A DNA stretch of 24,095 nt from a virus. The position numbers and the translations under genes were made by a program. The stretch is taken from positions 1 to 24,095 of the IMG/VR virus record IMGVR_UViG_3300019776_001119. The stretch is one strand, 5' to 3'. Shown here piece after piece: positions 1 through 7,061 of this stretch. The notes below the pieces were generated by a model. The model made no database searches, had not been told where the DNA came from, and saw only the letters and a list, made by a program, of their open reading frames with translations. How positions within the stretch are numbered: the stretch's first letter is position 1; each line of letters begins with the position of its first letter.

Positions 1-609
1 GCCCATCTCTTTCCGGGCCAGAAGCTCGAGCTTCACCGGGCCCAGCATCCGCATTCCGACTACAGGGACTTCGCAGCCCATCTTCTGCGCGAACTCGCTC
101 GCTGCCTCGGGCTCACCTACGAGAGCGCCACGGCGGACTATACCAATGCCACCTATTCGAGCGTCCGCATGGCAAGCGGAGAAATCTTCCAGATCACGCT
201 CTACCGTCGCGCCCACATCCTCGCCCCGTTCTGCTCCGCCATTTACGAAGCTTGGCTCGAGGAGGAGATCGCGCGCGGCGGCATTCCTTTCCCCGGCGGC
301 TTCGATGGCTTCCTCGCCAACCGCGCCGCAGCGTCCCGTGCGATCTGGCGCGGCGCCCCGAAGCCGCAGGCGGATGATCTCAAGATGGCCAAGGCCCACG
401 AGATCTGGTGCCGCCTCGGCGTCATGACGGATGCCGCGATCGCCGAGGACCTCGGCCACGACATCGAGGACGTCTACGCCCAGCGCGCCCGCGAGAAGGC
501 GCTCAGGGAAACTTACGGCCTCGCCGACCACCAGTTCCAGGGCGTCACCAATACGGCCGATCCGTCCGCCGACTCTCAGGACCCTTCCGGAGACAGTCCA
601 CAGCCATGA
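1..609 (+). CDS. Phage portal protein, lambda gpB family (C-terminal part)
   Basis: The frame is open from base 1, so the N-terminus lies outside the window; 202 residues remain. The portal is the dodecameric ring at the capsid vertex through which DNA enters and to which the tail attaches. The visible part has the hallmarks of the lambda-type portal C-terminus: LELHRAQHPHSDYRDF, then LARCLGLTYESATADYTNAT and YSSVRM (about residues 52-57), then LYRRAHILAPFCSAIYEAWL and a Pro/Asp/Ser-rich tail. These match the known lambda-family pattern of a 'YE..s.DYs..nYSS.R' segment followed by a helical barrel region. The stop codon overlaps the start of the next gene (ATGA), indicating translational coupling. 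The ATG at 169 is internal, because conserved portal sequence continues upstream of it. Confidence 0.92.
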   Translation, partial: AHLFPGQKLELHRAQHPHSDYRDFAAHLLRELARCLGLTYESATADYTNATYSSVRMASGEIFQITLYRRAHILAPFCSAIYEAWLEEEIARGGIPFPGGFDGFLANRAAASRAIWRGAPKPQADDLKMAKAHEIWCRLGVMTDAAIAEDLGHDIEDVYAQRAREKALRETYGLADHQFQGVTNTADPSADSQDPSGDSPQP

Positions 610-857
610 CAGTCATTGCAGATTATGCCGATCCGTGCGCAGTCCTGCCGCGGATCCGCGAGGCCTATTACGCACTGCTCGAGGGCCGACGCCCGGAAGT
701 GATCGAGTTCGACGCCGGCAACGGTGTCAGGCGCAAGCTCCAGTACGGCCGCACCGATCTGGGCGCGCTCCGTGCCGAACTTTCGCGGCTTGAGAGTTTC
801 TGCGGGCGGACCGGTGGCCTGCGCCGTCGCTTCGGCCTGCGGGCAGGAGGTTACTGA
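606..857 (+). CDS. gpW-like head-to-tail joining protein
   Basis: An 83-residue protein starting at the ATG that overlaps the portal stop. It reads AYYALLEGRRPEVIEFDAG, then RRKLQYGRTDLGALRAELSR, and ends in RRRFGLRAGGY. This follows lambda gpW closely in layout: helix with 'ALhdLmtGkr', a beta hairpin 'vef', a helix 'DLkkyIaELe', then an Arg-rich Gly/Tyr tail. gpW plugs the portal after DNA packaging and forms the binding site for the next connector protein. Lambda gpW has 68 residues, so this one is slightly longer. In lambda, W precedes the portal gene; here it follows it. Starts further upstream in the frame would run through the portal gene and are not supported. Confidence 0.82.
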   Translation: MTVIADYADPCAVLPRIREAYYALLEGRRPEVIEFDAGNGVRRKLQYGRTDLGALRAELSRLESFCGRTGGLRRRFGLRAGGY

Positions 858-2209
858 TGCCGGGACAGCTTCTCCGCCTCAGCGATCGGCTGTTCAACAC
901 GCCGCTGCTCATCCATCCCGCCAAGGCCCAGATCATCCTCGGAGTCCTGAGCGGCCGCATCGGTCTTGAAGCCGGCATGTTTGGGTTGGATGAGGGCACC
1001 GAAGGCCCGGACGCCAGCCGCTTTATCGGTTCAGCCCGGCGAAGAGACGGATCGGCCTCGCTTGCGCGCACGGCCGACGGCGTCGCCATTGTCCCCGTTC
1101 TCGACACGCTGGTGAACCGCGGCGCCTGGCTCGACAGCCGGTCGGGGCTCACCAGCTACGAGGGGATCGCAGCGCAGCTGCGCGATGCAGGGCAAGACCC
1201 GGAGGTACGGTCGGTCCTGCTCGACATCTCCTCGCCCGGTGGCGAAGCCGCCGGCATGGCAGGTCTGGCGGACCTGATCCGTTCCGTTCGCCAGACCAAG
1301 CCTGTCACCGCCTTCGTCAACGACATGGCGGCCTCCGCCGCCTATGGCATCGCCAGTGCGGCGAACGAGATCGTCATCTCGCCAACCTCGATCGTCGGAT
1401 CGATCGGCGTCGTCATGCTGCATGCCGACCGCTCCGGGGAACTGGCAGCCCAGGGCGTAAAGCCAACGCTGATCTTCGCCGGCAGTCACAAGGTCGACGG
1501 CAACCCGTTTGAGCCGCTGTCGGACGCTGTCCGCGCCGACCTGCAAGCCAGTGTCGATGCCCACTACCGCCAGTTCCTCGACACGGTGGCTCTGGGGCGC
1601 GGCAGCCGGCTTACCGCCAACATGGCGCGGGCCACGGAAGCGCGCACCTTCATCGGTTCGGAAGCCATCGCACTCGGCCTCGCCGACCGCATGGCCAGCT
1701 TCGACGAGGTTCTGGCCTCGCTCTCTCAGAACAACACCACGCCCACCACCCGCCCATCCGGGCGCAACGCTCGCAAAGGAGGGATATCCATGAGCGCAGA
1801 AGAACTCGCCCCTGCCGCCGAGGCAGCGGCCGCACCGCCGCTCGAGCCGGCAAGGCTCGAGGCACCGGCACCGCAGCCAACGGCCGCAAGGCTGGAAGAG
1901 GCCGTCGCCGCGGCCCGCCTCGAGGAACGTAGCCGCATCCGGGCCATCGTCAATTGCGATGCGGCCGCCGGCCGCGGAAGCCAGGCCTTGATGCTTGCAA
2001 CCGAAACCGCGCTCAGCGCGGCGGAAGCCGAGAAAATCCTCGCCGCCTCGCCGAAAGAAACCCGCATCGAGGCGCTCGCCCAGCGGGCTGCCGCCGGCCC
2101 CGAATTCGGCGCCAGCCGCGAGACCGAGCGTCCCAACCCCAATGCACGGGCCGAAGAAGGCTGGAAGCGCGCCATCGCCCGCGCCAACCGCCGCTTCGAG
2201 AAGGCCTGA
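857..2209 (+). CDS. S49-family capsid maturation protease with C-terminal scaffold domain
   Basis: This 450-residue protein is close in length to lambda gpC (about 439). CAGGAGG at 844-850 precedes the ATG, which overlaps the gpW-like stop (TGATG). Residues about 75-290 form a SppA/S49 serine protease fold: LLDISSPGGEAAG (oxyanion region, about 122-134), VNDMAASAAYGIAS with predicted nucleophile Ser160, SPTSIVGSIGVV, and SHKVDGNPFEPLS with predicted general-base Lys212. A Ser/Lys dyad is the known S49 mechanism. From about residue 290 the sequence becomes low-complexity Ala/Pro/Glu and then helical, as expected of a scaffold. The protease would cleave scaffold and portal inside the procapsid. 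An in-frame internal start at 1790 is annotated separately. Function is confident by family; catalytic residues are assigned by motif only. Confidence 0.93.
   Translation: MPGQLLRLSDRLFNTPLLIHPAKAQIILGVLSGRIGLEAGMFGLDEGTEGPDASRFIGSARRRDGSASLARTADGVAIVPVLDTLVNRGAWLDSRSGLTSYEGIAAQLRDAGQDPEVRSVLLDISSPGGEAAGMAGLADLIRSVRQTKPVTAFVNDMAASAAYGIASAANEIVISPTSIVGSIGVVMLHADRSGELAAQGVKPTLIFAGSHKVDGNPFEPLSDAVRADLQASVDAHYRQFLDTVALGRGSRLTANMARATEARTFIGSEAIALGLADRMASFDEVLASLSQNNTTPTTRPSGRNARKGGISMSAEELAPAAEAAAAPPLEPARLEAPAPQPTAARLEEAVAAARLEERSRIRAIVNCDAAAGRGSQALMLATETALSAAEAEKILAASPKETRIEALAQRAAAGPEFGASRETERPNPNARAEEGWKRAIARANRRFEKA
1775..1783 (+). promoter_or_regulatory. Internal Shine-Dalgarno for nested scaffold gene
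   Basis: AAAGGAGGG lies inside the S49 protease gene, six bases before an in-frame ATG at 1790. It is among the strongest ribosome-binding sites in the window. It sits at the boundary between the protease domain and the Ala/Pro-rich region, where a separate scaffold should begin. Confidence 0.85.
1790..2209 (+). CDS. Nested in-frame capsid scaffold protein (Nu3-like)
   Basis: This is a 139-residue product of an internal start within, and in frame with, the S49 protease gene, sharing its stop codon. It begins MSAEELAPAAEAAAAPP. It contains an Ala/Pro/Glu-rich stretch, helical Ala/Glu/Arg segments such as LEEAVAAARLEERSRIRAIV, and a basic C-terminus, WKRAIARANRRFEKA. Lambda encodes its scaffold Nu3 the same way, as the C-terminal part of gpC from an internal start. 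Scaffolds make the internal core of the procapsid and are then degraded, and a basic C-terminus commonly contacts the coat. Expression is inferred from the strong AAAGGAGGG at 1775-1783; the protein itself has no diagnostic enzymatic motif. Confidence 0.8.
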   Translation: MSAEELAPAAEAAAAPPLEPARLEAPAPQPTAARLEEAVAAARLEERSRIRAIVNCDAAAGRGSQALMLATETALSAAEAEKILAASPKETRIEALAQRAAAGPEFGASRETERPNPNARAEEGWKRAIARANRRFEKA

Positions 2210-2223
2210 GAGGAGAAACACCC

Positions 2224-2595
2224 ATGACTGTTCTCGTCGAAACCCGCCATCCGGCCGAGTTCATCCTGTCCGAAGCCAGCGGACAACGTTCCCGCGACGC
2301 CATCACCATCTCCTCGGGCGCCGGCATCATTGCCGCCGGCACGGTGCTGGGAAAGGTGACTGCCACAGGCAAGTACGTCGCCAGCGCCGTGGGTGCCAGT
2401 GACGGCAGCGAGGTGCCGGCTGCCATCAACATTCACGGCGCCGACGCATCGAGCGCCGACGTCACGGTGTCCGCCATCCTGCGCGATGCCGAGGTGAACG
2501 GCCACTGCCTCACCTACCACGCCGACCGCGACCAGCCGGCCGAGAAGGCCGCCGCCAATGAGGCACTCAAGGGCCTCGGCGTCATCGTGCGCTAA
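2224..2595 (+). CDS. Head decoration protein, gpD-like
   Basis: A 123-residue protein with AGGAGA upstream of its ATG. It contains AEFILSEASGQRSRDAITIS near the N-terminus, then AGTVLGKVTATGKYV and a beta-rich core ending in LKGLGVIVR. This fits the lambda gpD/SHP decoration family (about 110 residues), whose trimers cap the three-fold sites of the expanded capsid and stabilise it against DNA pressure. Its position between the protease/scaffold and the major capsid protein is the standard lambda order C-Nu3-D-E. No unusual features were seen. Confidence 0.9.
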   Translation: MTVLVETRHPAEFILSEASGQRSRDAITISSGAGIIAAGTVLGKVTATGKYVASAVGASDGSEVPAAINIHGADASSADVTVSAILRDAEVNGHCLTYHADRDQPAEKAAANEALKGLGVIVR

Positions 2596-2612
2596 CCGGG
2601 AGACCTGACCCC

Positions 2613-3644
2613 ATGTCGATCATGAACATCTTCACCCAGGACGCCTTCAGCGTCATGCGTCTCACGGATGCCCTCCGCGAGATCTCCTATGTCCCCTCGC
2701 TCATCGGCCAGATGAACCTGTTCCAGACGGTGAGCATCGATACGCTCGATATCGCCATCGAGAAGGACAAGGCCCAGAACGGCATCCTGATCCAGGCAAG
2801 CCCGCGCGGCGGACCGGGCCAGACCTTCGGCAAGAACAAGCGTTCGCTGCGCACGCTGCGGATTCCCCACTTCCAGGTCGATGACGCCATCAACGCCGAC
2901 GAGGTCCAGCAGGTCCGCGCCTTCGGCGAGGAGGTGGCGGTCGAGCGGCTCCAGGCCAAGATCGCCGAGCGGGCGGCCGAGGCCTCGCAGTTCTTCGCGC
3001 TCACCGAGGAATACCACCGCATCAACATCCTGAAGGCCGGCAAGCTCCTCGATGCCGACGGCTCGGTGCTCTTTGACTACTTCACCGAGTTCGGCGAGAC
3101 GCCGGCCGCCGAAATCGACTTCGATCTCGACAATGCCACCCCGGCCGAAGGCGTCTTCCGCAAGAAGTGCGCCGGCGTCATCCGCCAGATGGCTTCCATC
3201 CTCGATGGCATCCCCTACACCGGCATCATGGCGCTGTGCGGGGACACGTTCTTCGACGATCTCATTGCCCACAAGGAGGTGCGCGACACCTACAAGGGCT
3301 ATGCCGATGCCGCGAGCCTGAGGGGCGCCTACATCAACGCCGGCGCCAGCGGTCTCCACGGCGCCTTCGACTTCGGCGGGATCACCTGGGCCAACTACCG
3401 AGGCGGCGGCAGTGTCGGTGTTGACACCAACAAGTGCCACCTGTTCCCGATGGGAGTTCCCGGGCTGTTCCGGACGGTCTATGGCCCCGCCGACTACATC
3501 GAGACGGTCAACACTCCGGGCCAGCGCCTCTACGGCAAGCAGTGGGAGATGCAGAACGGCAAGGGCGTGAACCTCGAGTTCCAGATGAATGCGCTCCATT
3601 ACTGCACCCGCCCCCGCGTGCTGATCCCCGGCAAGCGCACCTAG
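2613..3644 (+). CDS. Major capsid protein, lambda gpE family
   Basis: At 343 residues it almost equals lambda gpE (341). It shows the gpE style: MNIFTQDAFSVMRLTDALRE at the start, PSLIGQMNLFQ, then RGGPGQTFGKNKRSLRTLRI (E-loop/N-arm region), HFQVDDAINADEVQQVRAFG, and a C-terminal part with GDTFFDDLIAHKEVRDTY and MPMG-like FPMGVPGLFRTVYGPADYIE. It forms the HK97-fold icosahedral shell. GGGAGA about ten bases upstream serves as ribosome-binding site. It directly follows the decoration gene. Confidence 0.95.
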   Translation: MSIMNIFTQDAFSVMRLTDALREISYVPSLIGQMNLFQTVSIDTLDIAIEKDKAQNGILIQASPRGGPGQTFGKNKRSLRTLRIPHFQVDDAINADEVQQVRAFGEEVAVERLQAKIAERAAEASQFFALTEEYHRINILKAGKLLDADGSVLFDYFTEFGETPAAEIDFDLDNATPAEGVFRKKCAGVIRQMASILDGIPYTGIMALCGDTFFDDLIAHKEVRDTYKGYADAASLRGAYINAGASGLHGAFDFGGITWANYRGGGSVGVDTNKCHLFPMGVPGLFRTVYGPADYIETVNTPGQRLYGKQWEMQNGKGVNLEFQMNALHYCTRPRVLIPGKRT

Positions 3645-3657
3645 GCTCAGGCAGGCA

Positions 3658-4074
3658 ATGTCATCGGCATTTGACGCTCTCGATGCGGAAGCCTCCGGCG
3701 TGGCGGCCGACGCCTTTGGGGAAAGCGCCATCCTGATCCCGCGCCGCAACAGCCAGTATGTCGAGGCTGCGGCGGACGTCGAACGGTTTGCGATCAAGAT
3801 CCGGGGCGTGTTCTCGGGCGCTGCGGCCGGTTCCGACCTCAAGGGACAGGCCCGCGGCGGGGACTTTCCCGGAACAACCCGCATCATCGCGGAGCGGACG
3901 ACCTTCTGGATCGATGCCGCGCAGGTTGCCATTCTCGGTTTCCTACCTGCAAAGGGTGACCTGGTGAGGCTCCCGGGGCGTACCGGCAGCCCATCCTATG
4001 CCATCGCCGCGGTGCACCCGACCAGCATGGGCGATCTCAACCTTCTTCTCGTCCGGGAGGATGTTGCGGAATGA
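3658..4074 (+). CDS. FII-like head-tail joining protein
   Basis: A 138-residue protein starting 13 bases after the capsid gene. The N-terminus SSAFDALDAEASGVAADAFG is followed by AILIPR, a beta segment IKIRGVFSG, then FWIDAAQVAILGFLPAKGDL and a C-terminal beta hairpin. Lambda gpFII (117 residues) has the same plan: N-terminal helix with 'FDnLfD.a..rad', 'IRGVFDd', and 'f.vrtdev..lrrGDtl'. FII binds below gpW and forms the connector surface that accepts the tail. The match is by pattern and position, not alignment. The ribosome-binding site is weak (CAGGCAG region). Confidence 0.72.
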   Translation: MSSAFDALDAEASGVAADAFGESAILIPRRNSQYVEAAADVERFAIKIRGVFSGAAAGSDLKGQARGGDFPGTTRIIAERTTFWIDAAQVAILGFLPAKGDLVRLPGRTGSPSYAIAAVHPTSMGDLNLLLVREDVAE

Positions 4075-4099
4075 ATGTTGTGCACTTCGGGATGGGGCA

Positions 4100-4130
4100 G
4101 GGGGCATGTTCTCGTCTGGAACATGCCCCC
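4100..4130 (+). promoter_or_regulatory. Perfect 12-bp inverted repeat between head and tail modules
   Basis: GGGGGCATGTTC (4100-4111) and GAACATGCCCCC (4119-4130) are exact reverse complements around a 7-base loop TCGTCTG. The hairpin occupies the only intergenic gap of about 100 bases in the first 8 kb, after the FII-like stop at 4074 and before the start at 4175. No T-run follows (the next bases are CTTCGCCCGC), so a canonical intrinsic terminator is doubtful. It could be an attenuator, an RNA-stability or processing element, or a palindromic protein-binding site. Confidence 0.7.
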
Positions 4131-4174
4131 CTTCGCCCGCGGCCTGACGACGTTCCGAGAAGGGATCGCTCGGC

Positions 4175-4975
4175 ATGAGTCTTGCCCGTCTTGCCATGCG
4201 CATTGCCGCGGCGCGTGCCCTGCGCGGCGCGACGCTGGCGGAGATGCGCGTCTATGACAGTGCCATCGCCCCGATCGACGAGACCATTGCCGAAGAGCGC
4301 CAGCCTATCCTGATTGTCACCACTGATGACCACGAGATGGGGGTGACCGGACGCGACCTGTTTCAGGGACACATCGCCTGTGATCTCGTCATCGAGGCTG
4401 CAATCGCAGCGCGGGTCGAGGTTCCGGGGGAAGAGAGCGTGATCACCATCCCCCACACCGACGAGGGCATGGAACTGGCCCTCGACCTGATGGAGCACCA
4501 GGTCATGGCGGCGCTGACGCGCGAGCGCAGTGACTGGTCGCGCGTCTGGATGAAACTTGTTCCGCGTATCTCCAGGCGGCTGTCGCGGCGCGGCGCCTCG
4601 GTCGAGAAAGGTGTGCGCTTCGCCGCAAGGCAGATCGTGCTCACCTGCGATCTGATCGAGGCGCCGAGCGACGGTGCGGCCGTTGGCGAAGGTACAAGCT
4701 GGGCGGACTTCCTTGCTGTGATGGCCGGAGATCCCGATCTCGCACCTATCTCGCAGATGCTGCGCTCCGAAATCGAGGGAACCCCGCTCGCCGACTGGCG
4801 GCGGGCCGCCAACATGCTGGGGATCCTCCGGGAGACGGCGGATGCCATCGGGCTGGGCCCGGTGCTCGATCTCGTAAACGACCCCGAACCGCTCGACAGG
4901 CTCGAGGTCACCGTCGCGCCCGATCCGGTGGTGGTCGACCACTATTCGTCTCTTGGTCGCATTGCCGATGCGTGA
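4175..4975 (+). CDS. Putative tail terminator/completion protein
   Basis: A 266-residue protein with AAGGGA at 4160-4165 before the ATG. I do not recognise a named family with certainty. The layout is an N-terminal amphipathic helix (LARLAMRIAAARALRG), a strand QPILIVTTDDHEM, a strand CDLVIEAAIAARV, then the acidic DEGMELALDLMEHQVMAALT and DWSRVWMKL, and a strand region QIVLTCDLIEAP. That helix/strand/'l.iE.a.' /'d..leldlmE.qv...L' order resembles tail terminator proteins, which cap the tail tube and bind the head connector. Its place between the head joiner and baseplate gene V suits that role; P2 has R and S (tail completion) at this point. The C-terminal 90 residues are extra relative to known terminators. 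The function is inferred. Confidence 0.5.
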   Translation: MSLARLAMRIAAARALRGATLAEMRVYDSAIAPIDETIAEERQPILIVTTDDHEMGVTGRDLFQGHIACDLVIEAAIAARVEVPGEESVITIPHTDEGMELALDLMEHQVMAALTRERSDWSRVWMKLVPRISRRLSRRGASVEKGVRFAARQIVLTCDLIEAPSDGAAVGEGTSWADFLAVMAGDPDLAPISQMLRSEIEGTPLADWRRAANMLGILRETADAIGLGPVLDLVNDPEPLDRLEVTVAPDPVVVDHYSSLGRIADA

Positions 4976-5546
4976 GGTGGTCGAGCTCGCCGCCCGCATT
5001 GCCGAACTCGAGCGCCGGTTCTCCGGCGTCATGCGCCATGGGACCGTCGAGGAGGTCGATGCCGGCAAACAGCGCGTGCGGCTGAACTTCGGCAAGGATG
5101 TCGAGGGGAAGCCGTTTCTGTCGCCCTGGGTGCCCTACGCCCAGATTGCTGGTGCCCTGAAGGTTCACACACCGCCCTCGAACGGCCAGCAGTTCACGGC
5201 ACTCTCGCCCAATGGCGACTGGCAGCAGGCGGTCGCCCTGCCCATGACCTGGAGCGAACGGAACAAGTCACCGTCGTCGAAAGGCGACGAGAATGTCCTC
5301 ACCTACGGAAAAGTCACCGCGACCATCAAGGACGACCTCTGCGAGGTCGTTGTTGGCGCCGCCACCCTGAAACTCACCTCCGCGGCCGTGACGATCAGGG
5401 TTGGCGGCGTCAGCGTCGAGGTGAGTGATGCAGGCGTCGCGATCGAAGGCGGCAAGGTCACCCATGACGGGAAGAACATCGGGTCGAGCCACATTCACGG
5501 TGGCGTCGTGTCGGGTGGCGATCTGACAGACGTACCCGCCAACTGA
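4968..5546 (+). CDS. Baseplate assembly protein V (tail spike, gpV)
   Basis: A 192-residue protein from the ATG at 4968, overlapping the previous stop by eight bases; a TTG at 4953 is an alternative start. An N-terminal helix (ELAARIAELERRFSGVMRHG) leads into an OB-fold segment, TVEEVDAGKQRVRLNFGKD, then WVPYAQIAGA. Residues about 115-165 are alternating hydrophobic beta repeats typical of the trimeric beta-helix spike. The C-terminus has THDGKNIGSSHIHGG, with His175 and His177 forming the HxH motif that in P2/phi92 spikes coordinates iron at the membrane-piercing tip. P2 gpV is about 211 residues. It heads the baseplate set V-W-J-I. Confidence 0.93.
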   Translation: MREVVELAARIAELERRFSGVMRHGTVEEVDAGKQRVRLNFGKDVEGKPFLSPWVPYAQIAGALKVHTPPSNGQQFTALSPNGDWQQAVALPMTWSERNKSPSSKGDENVLTYGKVTATIKDDLCEVVVGAATLKLTSAAVTIRVGGVSVEVSDAGVAIEGGKVTHDGKNIGSSHIHGGVVSGGDLTDVPAN

Positions 5547-5567
5547 ACTCACACAAGGAAATGAAAG

Positions 5568-5801
5568 ATGCCACGCTACGCCATCACCGAGAAGGCGGGC
5601 CCCTTCGTCGCGGCCCATCGCAACACCGGGGTCGGAACCGTCCTTGTCCTCAGCGAGCGCCAGGCCGAACACGAGTTGCGCCTGGGGACGCTGACAGCGC
5701 TCGACCCCGCCGTTGTTTCTGCAAATGCGACGGAAGACACGCCTGAGCGCAAGGCGCGCCCGAAGCGGCAGGCATCCGAGACGGATGGCCAGCCTCAGTA
5801 A
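5568..5801 (+). CDS. Small hypothetical protein between V and W
   Basis: A 77-residue protein preceded by AAGGAA at 5555-5560. It has a compact N-terminal half (RYAITEKAGPFVAAHRNTGVG, TVLVLSERQAEHELRLGTL) and a charged, probably disordered tail, RKARPKRQASETDGQPQ. The 'ERQAEHELRLGTLTAL' segment reads like the ends of small phage proteins that carry a residue-numbering-type 'lt..qA.yll..G.l' motif, and I infer a minor baseplate or morphogenesis role. I do not recognise a named family. Its 3' end overlaps the W gene by 17 bases, suggesting coupled translation. Confidence 0.72.
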   Translation: MPRYAITEKAGPFVAAHRNTGVGTVLVLSERQAEHELRLGTLTALDPAVVSANATEDTPERKARPKRQASETDGQPQ

Positions 5802-6204
5802 TCCCTCCGTCGGCCTCGATGCCGCGACGGGTCGCATCCTCACCGGCTGGGATCATGTCCTGCAATCGCTGGCGGACATCTTCACGACGGGTTTCGGCGA
5901 ACGGGTGATCCGCGAGTGGTACGGCTCCTTCGTTCCAAACCTGCTCGGCCAGCTCATCACGCCTCGGGAAGTGACGCCCTTTTTCGTCGCCATCACCTCG
6001 GCGATCGAGCAGTGGGAGCCGCGCTTCCGCGTGACCGAGATCCGGGTTCTCAAGGCGACCCGCGAGGGCGCGTTGCATTTCTACATCGACGGCGAGTATC
6101 GGCCGCGCGCCGTGTTCGGGGATTTCACGGTCGAGGGTGCACGGCGGGTCAACGGTTACGTCAATGCCGCGGGGCTGATCATCCGTGAGGAGGAGGCTCC
6201 GTGA
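5785..6204 (+). CDS. Baseplate wedge protein W (gp25-like)
   Basis: A 139-residue protein from the ATG at 5785, in a frame overlapping the preceding small gene by 17 bases. It has the GPW/gp25 hallmark segment VLQSLADIFTTGFGERVIRE, then WYGSFVPNLLGQLITP, a helix FFVAITSAIEQWEPRFRVTE, and a C-terminal strand pair. In T4 and P2, gp25/W forms the wedge core that contacts the first sheath ring and triggers contraction; the 'E.R' element here is GERVIREWYGS. P2 W is about 115 residues. The in-frame codons upstream of 5785 give a poor sequence, so that ATG is chosen. Confidence 0.9.
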   Translation: MASLSNPSVGLDAATGRILTGWDHVLQSLADIFTTGFGERVIREWYGSFVPNLLGQLITPREVTPFFVAITSAIEQWEPRFRVTEIRVLKATREGALHFYIDGEYRPRAVFGDFTVEGARRVNGYVNAAGLIIREEEAP

Positions 6205-7061
6205 CGCGCTTTGCCGTCTTCGACCTTGCCTCGCTGCCATACCCCGGTGTCGTCGAGACGCTGGATGTGGAAGCGATCGTCACCGCCATGCGCGACGACT
6301 TGGTGGCACGGTTTCCGGCGATCGCCGGGGTGATCGATCTCGAAAGCGAGCCGGCGCGCAAGCTGATCGAGGTTTTTGCCTACCGCGAACTGCTGCTGCG
6401 GGCCCGGATCAACGATGCCGCGCGGCAGCGAATGCTGGCCTTCGCAGCCGGTTCGAACCTCGATGCCATCGCCGCCTATTATGGTGTGAGCCGCTTCGAG
6501 GGTGAGGATGACGCCTCGCTCCGCCGCCGCACGCAGCTCGCACCCGAGGCCATGCCGCATGGCGGCACGGTGGGGTCCTACCGGTTCCTGGCGCTGCAGG
6601 CGGCGTTTCCGGATCTGAAGGACGTGTCCGTCGTGGCGCGTGGTCGGGGCCATGTCGATGTCGTGCTGCTGGGGGCCGCCGGGCAGGGTGCGGTCACGCC
6701 CGAGATCATCGAGAAGGTCCGTGCCAAGCTTCTGGCGGATGACGGTGCACCTGCCACGGATGTGGTGACGGTCGTGGGGGCAAGGATCATACCCTATGCC
6801 GTGTCGGTGATCGTCCACGTGGCGCTCAGTCAGGACCCGGTATCGGTTCGCACCAATGCCATCGCGGCCCTTCAGGCCTATGTCGCCGAGCGGCACAGGA
6901 TCGGAGTGACAGTGGCGGCCTCCGGCCTGTGGCGCGCGGCCCATGTGCCCAATGCCGAGCGGGTCGAGGCCATCGCCCCGGTCGCCGACATCTTCGTGAA
7001 GCCTGACGAGGCCTCGTTCTGCATATCCATCACCGTCAATGTCGTGGTGCGCGATGTCTGA
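6201..7061 (+). CDS. Baseplate assembly protein J (gpJ, gp6-like)
   Basis: A 286-residue protein starting at GTG 6201, with AGGAGG at 6191-6196 and a GTGA overlap with the W stop. Baseplate J proteins form wedge dimers that link the hub to fibre-bearing parts; P2 J is about 302 residues. Visible features are DLASLPYPGVVETLDVEAIV at the N-terminus, IEVFAYRELLLRARINDAAR (a signature helix), FAAGSNLDAIAAYYGVSRFE, SLRRRTQLAPEA, and GSYRFLALQAAFPDLKDVSV. C-terminally, ILPYAV-like IIPYAVSVIVHVALSQDP and AYVAERHRIGVTVAASGL match the family's two alpha/beta domains. Confidence 0.94.
   Translation: MTRFAVFDLASLPYPGVVETLDVEAIVTAMRDDLVARFPAIAGVIDLESEPARKLIEVFAYRELLLRARINDAARQRMLAFAAGSNLDAIAAYYGVSRFEGEDDASLRRRTQLAPEAMPHGGTVGSYRFLALQAAFPDLKDVSVVARGRGHVDVVLLGAAGQGAVTPEIIEKVRAKLLADDGAPATDVVTVVGARIIPYAVSVIVHVALSQDPVSVRTNAIAALQAYVAERHRIGVTVAASGLWRAAHVPNAERVEAIAPVADIFVKPDEASFCISITVNVVVRDV

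Noticed and set aside
2592-3932. A 446-codon open frame on the minus strand
   Set aside because: It is antisense to the major capsid gene, has no recognisable domain and is explained by third-position GC bias. The same applies to minus-strand frames at 1031-2221, 10878-12266, 13204-14385 and 16220-17530.
4075-4257. A 60-codon plus-strand frame across the head-tail gap
   Set aside because: It runs through the perfect hairpin and into the next gene in another frame, with Cys/His/Arg-rich sequence and no ribosome-binding site. The gap is better read as noncoding.
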